NCBI GenBank assembly: GCA_025056965.1
Contig: JANWVF010000022.1
Location: 1 to 64,000 of the forward strand
Direction: 5' to 3'
From: Thermoflexales bacterium
GTDB lineage: Bacteria > Chloroflexota > Anaerolineae > J036 > Brachytrichaceae
Length of the DNA: 64,000 bases
Notes under the pieces: model-generated
Databases searched by the model: none
What the model was told of the DNA's origin: nothing
What the model saw: only the letters and a program-made list of their open reading frames with translations
In this document: piece after piece, positions 56,219-64,000 of the stretch
How the letters are laid out: each line of letters starts with the position of its first letter
Numbering within the stretch: position 1 is the stretch's first letter
Program-made: the position numbers and the translations under genes

Positions 56219-59173
56219 TTATGCGATGCGTTTGAAAGAGCCGAACCCGCGCCCGTCCGGCGAGGATCGGCCGGCTGCGGCGCGTGACTCGTCGCGCTTC
56301 GCCGATGAGGAACGCTTCGCCCCCGCCCCGACGCGCGTCGAACTCGTCTTCGCCGACTGAGCGGACGTGCTTGACCGGCGCGCGCCTCCACTGACCACTT
56401 GGATCACCTTTTCCAGAGCTGCCTTGAGGTCGGCGCCCAAGTGCAAGCGCAGCACGCGCCGCTGATGCGCCTTCAGCGACTCAAAGTCGCCGAGGGCCTG
56501 CGCGCGGATGAGCGTGCCGAACGAGAACGGCTCACCGGCAATCAGGACGTCCTCCTGCGAATCGTAGGTGAGCTGCAAGGCGACCACGTTGTTGGCGCCG
56601 CCCTTGTGCAGCTGGCCGGTGCTGTGCAAGAAGCGCGGGCCGTAGCCGACGGTCACCGGCACGCCGGTCTTCTCACGAATCAGATGGCGCAGGCGGGTGA
56701 GCAGCTGGGCCACCTCATCGGAATACGGCAGGTAGGCCTGGATGGCGATGTAGTCGCCGGCTTTGGCTTGGCGCAAGAACTTGTTGAGCTGGCCGTTGGC
56801 AGAGCGGCTGGTGAGTTCGCTGCTGAATGCGCCGCTCTGCTCGAACTCGTCGAGCAGGCGCTTGGTGTTGACCTTGCTCTCCGTGACGTTAGGCTCGTCG
56901 AATGGATTCACGCCGATGACCACGCCGGCGATCGCCGTCGCAAACTCCCAGCGGAAGAACTCGGCCCCCAAGTCGTACACGTCGTGTAGATGCAGGGTGA
57001 GCACGGGCAGGCCGGCCTGAACCAAGTTAGAGACGAAGGCATCGTAGGTCTGATCGCCGGACAACTTGACGTATACGAAGAAGCGGTCTGGGCTGAGCGC
57101 AGCACTGTCCAACGTCACCGGCGTGCCGTGGATGCTCAGGTCGCCTTCCACCGGCACGATGCCGCGCCCCTGCTTGCCGGTGCTCTCGGCAATCAGTTGC
57201 TCGACCCAGTAGCCGAACGCCTCGATGGCGGGCGAGAGGATGAACGTGACTTTGTCGCGGCCGTTTAACGCCAACCCGCCCATCAGCGCGCCCAGGTATA
57301 GGCCGGGGTTGATCGCGCTGTCGAGCTTGCACCAGCCGGCCATTTGCGCCGCGCGGTCGAGCAGCTTGGCGAGGTCCAGCCCTTGCAGCGCTGCCGGCAC
57401 CAAGCCGAAGTAAGACAGAGCCGAGTAGCGCCCGCCGATGTCGGCAGGGTTGATGAACACTTTGCCGAACCGCTCTTCGGCAGCCAGGAGTTGCAGAGAC
57501 GTGCCTTCGTCGGTGATAGCCACGAAGTGCTGGCCGGCTTCCTCGCCGGCGATGTCATCCATCTTGGCGCGGAAGTACTTGTAAAAGGCGTTCACTTCCA
57601 GCGTGCTGCCCGACTTACTGGCGACGATGAACAACGTTTTCTTCAGGTCGAGCCGCCGCTCTAAGTTCAGCACTGTCGTGGGATCGGTGGTATCCAACAC
57701 GTGAAGTTGCAGGCCGGTCGCGCCGTCGGCGGGCGCGAAGGTGACGCGCATCACGTCGGGCGCGAGGGAGCTGCCACCCATGCCGAGCACGACGGCGTCG
57801 GTCATGCCCATGCTACGCACGTGATCACGGAAGGCATACAACTCGTCTATGCGCGGGCGCATCGCCTCGATGACCGAGAGCCAACCCAGGCGGTTGCTGA
57901 TGACCTTGATGTGCTCCGGCGCGGTCGTCCACAACGACGCATCGCGTTGCCACACGCGCGAAGCGGCCTTCAGCTTGACCAGCTCCTCGACGTAACCGAG
58001 CGCCGACGCTACGCCGGATGCTTGGCCGCGCGCGACGGCTGCAGCCCGCTTAGTCTCAATCCCTTTGAGCAGTGACTCGAAAGCATCGGCGAACAACTTC
58101 ACGCCGTCATCCTGCAGCTTCTGCCACACCTGCGGCATGGAGATGCCGGCCGCTTCCAGCGCCTCGAGCGTGCGCCGAGCCTCGTCACGGCCTTCGCGCA
58201 ACGTCGGGGCGACTACGCCGTGGTCGCGGAAGGCTTTCAACGTGGCCGGCGGCAGCGTATTCACAGTGTGTTCTCCGATGAGCGCCTCAACGTAGTAGGT
58301 GTCCTTGTAAGCCGGATTCTTGGTGCTGGTGCTGGCCCAGAGCACGCGCTGAACACGCGCGCCCCGCTCGGCCAGCGCCTTGAACTCGGGCTCCGCGAAG
58401 ATGCGCTCGAAGATCTCGTAGGCCAGTTTGGCGTTGGCAATAGCAGCTTTGCCTTTCAAGGCCTGGAGTCGCTCACGCTGCGCTACGTCGTGCTCGGGGA
58501 GCGCGGCGATCTTCTCGTCAAGCAGCTTATCCACCAGCGTGTCCACCCGGCTGACGAAGAACGAGGCGACGGAGGCAACTTCAAGCGACTGACCGTTCAT
58601 CGCGCGTTCCTTCAGGCCGGCCAGGTAAGCGCGCGCCACAGCCTCATAGCCCTCTAACGAAAAGATCAGCGTGACATTGATGTTAATGCCATCAGCGATC
58701 AACCTCTGGATAGCCGGGATGCCGGCCGGCGTGGCCGGCACTTTGACCATCAAGTTCTTGCGACCTACCTGCTGGAACAACCGGCGCGCTTCGTTCACCG
58801 TAGCCTCGTAGTCGTGCGCCAGCAAGGGCGACACCTCTAGGCTGACGTACCCATCCAGACCGTTTGTCTGCTCGTAAATCGGCTCGAGCAGGTCAGCCGC
58901 GGATTGAATGTCGGCGATGGCGAGTGCCTCGTAGATGGCGTTAGCATCGGCGCCGCGCTGCGCCAGGGCAAGGATGTCGTCGTCGTAGTCGCGGCTGCCG
59001 GTGATGGCCTTATCGAAAATCGCCGGGTTCGAGGTCAAGCCCAGGACGCCGTAATCGTCAATCAGCGCCTGCATCTCACCGGAAGCGATGATGTTACGTT
59101 GGATGTTGTCGTACCAGAAGCTTTGGCCGTACTTCCGCACTTCGAAGTTGGGATTTCCGTTCTGGCTGGTCAT
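56219..59173 (-). CDS. Bifunctional transaldolase / glucose-6-phosphate isomerase with basic low-complexity C-terminal tail
   Basis: N-terminal Tal (YGQSFWYDNIQRNII, KVPATPAGIPAIQRLIADGININVTLIFSLEGYEAVA), C-terminal Pgi. Confidence 0.95.
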   Translation of the reverse strand: MTSQNGNPNFEVRKYGQSFWYDNIQRNIIASGEMQALIDDYGVLGLTSNPAIFDKAITGSRDYDDDILALAQRGADANAIYEALAIADIQSAADLLEPIYEQTNGLDGYVSLEVSPLLAHDYEATVNEARRLFQQVGRKNLMVKVPATPAGIPAIQRLIADGININVTLIFSLEGYEAVARAYLAGLKERAMNGQSLEVASVASFFVSRVDTLVDKLLDEKIAALPEHDVAQRERLQALKGKAAIANAKLAYEIFERIFAEPEFKALAERGARVQRVLWASTSTKNPAYKDTYYVEALIGEHTVNTLPPATLKAFRDHGVVAPTLREGRDEARRTLEALEAAGISMPQVWQKLQDDGVKLFADAFESLLKGIETKRAAAVARGQASGVASALGYVEELVKLKAASRVWQRDASLWTTAPEHIKVISNRLGWLSVIEAMRPRIDELYAFRDHVRSMGMTDAVVLGMGGSSLAPDVMRVTFAPADGATGLQLHVLDTTDPTTVLNLERRLDLKKTLFIVASKSGSTLEVNAFYKYFRAKMDDIAGEEAGQHFVAITDEGTSLQLLAAEERFGKVFINPADIGGRYSALSYFGLVPAALQGLDLAKLLDRAAQMAGWCKLDSAINPGLYLGALMGGLALNGRDKVTFILSPAIEAFGYWVEQLIAESTGKQGRGIVPVEGDLSIHGTPVTLDSAALSPDRFFVYVKLSGDQTYDAFVSNLVQAGLPVLTLHLHDVYDLGAEFFRWEFATAIAGVVIGVNPFDEPNVTESKVNTKRLLDEFEQSGAFSSELTSRSANGQLNKFLRQAKAGDYIAIQAYLPYSDEVAQLLTRLRHLIREKTGVPVTVGYGPRFLHSTGQLHKGGANNVVALQLTYDSQEDVLIAGEPFSFGTLIRAQALGDFESLKAHQRRVLRLHLGADLKAALEKVIQVVSGGARRSSTSAQSAKTSSTRVGAGAKRSSSAKRDESRAAAGRSSPDGRGFGSFKRIA

Positions 59174-59227
59174 AGCACTTGAGGGGAAGATGCGGGCGCG
59201 CCGTGCGAAGCGCGCGCCTTAGGATCG

Positions 59228-59680
59228 TCACGCACAAGACTCACGTTCCATTTGCTCGACTTTCTTCAAGCGAGCGACGTAGCGCTCGATGCGGTTGAAG
59301 CGCGCGGCGAGGAAAGCGCGCACGACTTCCGCGGCCAACTCCACACCGATGACATGGGCGCCAAGCACCACGACGTTCATGTCGTCGTGCTCAACGCCTT
59401 GGTGGGCGGAATAAGTGTCGTGGCACACGCAGGCACGGATCCCGCGCATCTTGTTCGCGGCGATGCACACCCCGACGCCGCTGCCACAGATCAGCACCCC
59501 GCGCTCGGCTAGGCCGCGCTGGAGCGCTTCGCCTACGGCCCGCGCGAAGTCGGGATAGTCGGATCGTTCGGCGTTGAATGCGCCCAGGTCAAGCACCTCG
59601 TGGCCGCTCTGTTTGAGGAGTTCAACGAGCGAGGCTTTGAGCGAAAAGCCGGCGTGGTCGGCCGCGATCGCAACTCGCAT
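59228..59680 (-). CDS. rpiB: Ribose-5-phosphate isomerase B
   Basis: MRVAIAADHAGFSLKASLVELLKQSGHEVLDLGAF, ERGVLICGSGVGVCIAANKMRGIRA. Confidence 0.95.
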   Translation of the reverse strand: MRVAIAADHAGFSLKASLVELLKQSGHEVLDLGAFNAERSDYPDFARAVGEALQRGLAERGVLICGSGVGVCIAANKMRGIRACVCHDTYSAHQGVEHDDMNVVVLGAHVIGVELAAEVVRAFLAARFNRIERYVARLKKVEQMERESCA

Positions 59681-59686
59681 CTCCTT

Positions 59687-59697
59687 CATTATATATG
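59687..59697 (-). promoter_or_regulatory. -10 region (CATATATAATG) of rpiB operon
   Basis: Exact 11-bp inverted copy of 59799-59809. Confidence 0.5.
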
Positions 59698-59798
59698 CGG
59701 CGCGCCGATCTTCATCCGGCAACCGCTCGTCTCGGCATCAGCGCGCATCGCGCCGTTGTCACCGGTCTGGGCAGCCGCATCCCATGTTTCGTCGGCCA

Positions 59799-59809
59799 CA
59801 TATATAATG
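59799..59809 (+). promoter_or_regulatory. -10 region (CATATATAATG) of glucan phosphorylase gene
   Basis: TATAAT at 59803-59808; inverted duplicate of rpiB -10. Confidence 0.55.
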
Positions 59810-59971
59810 AGCTTGCGTTTTACCAGTTTACATTCCACCAATCACCGCTGAGCTACGGCACAGACGTTCCGCGACGGGCGGCGCACTACTGCCGTGCGCG
59901 CTGTGCCGTATGTTCCCAGAATCGGGATCAGGGTGGACGGTGGAGCCGTGGAATCATTCTCGGAGGAATCT

Positions 59972-62158
<2,187 letters not shown>

Positions 62159-62180
62159 CCGGCGATCACGTCCTGCTCGT

Positions 62181-62223
62181 CGGCGCACGCCATGCGCCGA
62201 TGCCCGGCGCACGCCATGCGCCG
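62181..62223. repeat. Two tandem copies of 19-bp palindromic unit CGGCGCACGCCATGCGCCG (24-bp period)
   Basis: Exact copies at 62181-62199 and 62205-62223, each able to fold CGGCGCA/TGCGCCG. Confidence 0.9.
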
Positions 62224-63240
62224 CTACCGGTTGGCCAAATGGGCGTCCAACAATGCAATGACGGCGCGCGGTTCATCCCAGTGAACCAGCGCGCCGGTGT
62301 TGGCTAGGGAATAGAAATGCCAGTTGGGCTTGTTGCACAGCTCGCCGATCAGCTCATAGCCGGCAAAGGGGTCTTGCCCAAAGATCGCTAAGCACGGCTG
62401 CGATAAGCTGCGATACACCTCAAGAATCGTCGGGGTGAACAGTTTGAAACTGAGGAAGTAGTAGGGCGCATTCTCGGCGTGTGGCTGATGGCTGGTGGCA
62501 TAAGCGTAATCCACCAGCGCACGGTCGAGCCGGCCGCGCTGGCTGGATTGTAGGAAGAGGCGCAAGCTAGGGCGCGCGGTGAGCAAATCATAGATCGGGC
62601 GCCTCCAGAGCGGCATCCTCAACAGGTTGAGCAGCAGATCGTTGGGGCGCAGCGACCTACTCCGACGGCTGAGGCCGGTCGCAGAGAGGAAGCTCAGTGA
62701 ACGGAAGAGCGACGGGCGGGCTTGCGCCGCCAAAGCTAAGAACTCGCTGCTTAAAGAGAGCGCCACTGCGTCCACGCTAACGCCGCCCAGCTGCTGCTCG
62801 ATCAAGTCAAGTATGGCATCGCGGAACAGCGCAGGTGTATAGGTGCGATCACTCCGGTCGGAGAAGCCGTAGCCCGGCAGATCCAGAGCGAGCACGCGCC
62901 GCGATTGCGCATAGTGCTCGTAGAGCGGCTTCATCTCGAAAGACGAGGCAGCCGCATTGATCGAGTGCAGCAAGACCAACGGCGGCATGCTGCTGCGGAT
63001 CGGCCCAGAGGCGTAGTAGGCGAGTTGTCCCGCCCGTCGCCCGCGAAAGCGCACCAACTCTCCGCTCAGCGCGGCCGTCAATGGCACGTTGTGGTTGACG
63101 TAGTTACGCGACCAGACGATCAATGCCAGCCCTAGCCCTAGAGAGGCAGCGACGGCTGACAGTATCGGCAGCAAGGCAGACGGGGGATGCGTGGCGTGGT
63201 CGGGCGCAGGCTCATCACCTGGGCTAAAGACGGGCGGCAT
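62224..63240 (-). CDS. Alpha/beta hydrolase family protein with N-terminal TM segment
   Basis: PLVLLHSINAAASSFEMKPLYEHYAQSRRVLALDLPGYGFSDR. Confidence 0.88.
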   Translation of the reverse strand: MPPVFSPGDEPAPDHATHPPSALLPILSAVAASLGLGLALIVWSRNYVNHNVPLTAALSGELVRFRGRRAGQLAYYASGPIRSSMPPLVLLHSINAAASSFEMKPLYEHYAQSRRVLALDLPGYGFSDRSDRTYTPALFRDAILDLIEQQLGGVSVDAVALSLSSEFLALAAQARPSLFRSLSFLSATGLSRRSRSLRPNDLLLNLLRMPLWRRPIYDLLTARPSLRLFLQSSQRGRLDRALVDYAYATSHQPHAENAPYYFLSFKLFTPTILEVYRSLSQPCLAIFGQDPFAGYELIGELCNKPNWHFYSLANTGALVHWDEPRAVIALLDAHLANR

Positions 63241-63344
63241 GGCTGATCTCTCTTGTTCCTAATTGTGGATTTTCGACGGCTACACGCTGAGAGTATATCG
63301 CCCTTGATTACAGATTCCTGACGAGTCCCGGATCTTAGGATGAA

Positions 63345-63374
63345 GAAGAGGATGCCGTCGCCGGCATCCTCTTC
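63345..63374 (-). terminator. Hairpin downstream of partial gene
   Basis: GAAGAGGATGCCG / CGGCATCCTCTTC 13-bp perfect stem, 4-nt loop. Confidence 0.6.
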
Positions 63375-63404
63375 GCGAAAAGGTGTGTCAGGCTTGGGCG
63401 CAGC

Positions 63405-64000
63405 TTACGGCAGGGTGATCTCCATCGTCCCCAGCAGATCGGTATAGCCAGCAGTGGCTAGCGTAACTCGCCACTCGCTCCCCTTGCTGAGATCGGCATC
63501 AGTGACCGTGTAACTCATCTCAAGCGGGCTGCTGCCGCTTTGGAGAGCGTAGTAGTTAGGCTGACTCGGGCCGAAGAGCCTGAGGGTGACAACTCCCGGC
63601 GCACCATCCCACGTCATCTTGGCGCGCACGGTGCCAGCCTTGGAAAGCTTGATCGGGAAGATGGCGCGCGCTCCCTGTGGGGCAACGCTGAAATTATGTG
63701 TGAAGACAGCTTCACCACCCGCAGCGGGATAACTCATCTGGGCGGAACCGCTGGCTTCGCCAGAGCCGTAGCTGGCCACCGTGACCTGCCAGGTGTTGCC
63801 TGCAGCGAAGTCGGCAGAGGTTACATCGTAGATGACCATCGTGCCGCTGCCGCCATCCTGTCGCGCGTAAGCAGCGGACATGCCGGGGCCGTTCACGATC
63901 AGGGACATCTGACCCTGGCTGCCCGACCAGACCGCCTGCGCAGCAATCCGCCCGGGTCCGCCCAGGCGCAGGTTGTATACGACGCGCGCGTTCACCAAGC
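63405..64000 (-). CDS. C-terminal part of repeat-containing, probably secreted protein (truncated by window)
   Basis: Two similar ~90-aa beta-rich repeats (GPGMSAAYARQDGGSGTMVIYDVTSADFAAGNTWQVTV / GPSQPNYYALQSGSSPLEMSYTVTDADLSKGSEWRVTL). Confidence 0.6.
   Translation of the reverse strand, partial: LVNARVVYNLRLGGPGRIAAQAVWSGSQGQMSLIVNGPGMSAAYARQDGGSGTMVIYDVTSADFAAGNTWQVTVASYGSGEASGSAQMSYPAAGGEAVFTHNFSVAPQGARAIFPIKLSKAGTVRAKMTWDGAPGVVTLRLFGPSQPNYYALQSGSSPLEMSYTVTDADLSKGSEWRVTLATAGYTDLLGTMEITLP

Overview
This 64 kb window is GC-rich bacterial chromosome, probably Chloroflexota/Anaerolineae-like. That assignment rests on DUF2298/DUF2723 glycosyltransferase-like giants, GH130, a Tal-Pgi fusion, a RibXY-like transporter and a C-terminal YLPIVRR tail. 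Most of it is ordinary housekeeping and metabolic genes: pnp, cdaA, xseA, gabT, cobS, trpD, an arginine operon (argC-argB-argG-phd-GNAT::argG), selA, smpB, an initiator tRNA, pheT, a pentose-phosphate operon (rpiB-tal/pgi-gnd-zwf-pgl) and an alpha-glucan phosphorylase. There is no CRISPR array, prophage or classical defence island, only one decayed IS1-like element and one IS fragment. The strongest candidate for an undescribed system is a complete ribosome-mediated attenuator upstream of argC on the minus strand. It has a TATAAT box, a nearly leaderless 26-codon ORF with 8 Arg codons ending R-T-R-A-R-stop, an 8-nt segment able to pair with the terminator arm, a 14-bp terminator hairpin, and then argC with its own Shine-Dalgarno. 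The operon behind it encodes two different argininosuccinate synthases, one fused to an ArgA-like GNAT domain. Other points of interest are an FMN riboswitch with a visible SD-sequestering hairpin ahead of a predicted riboflavin ABC transporter, about ten genes with a TANAAT box 6-12 nt before the start codon (leaderless signature), a noncanonical initiator tRNA, a structured element upstream of pheT, and a degenerate alkaline-phosphatase-like protein divergent from cdaA. All calls come from reading the sequence; no database search or folding program was run.
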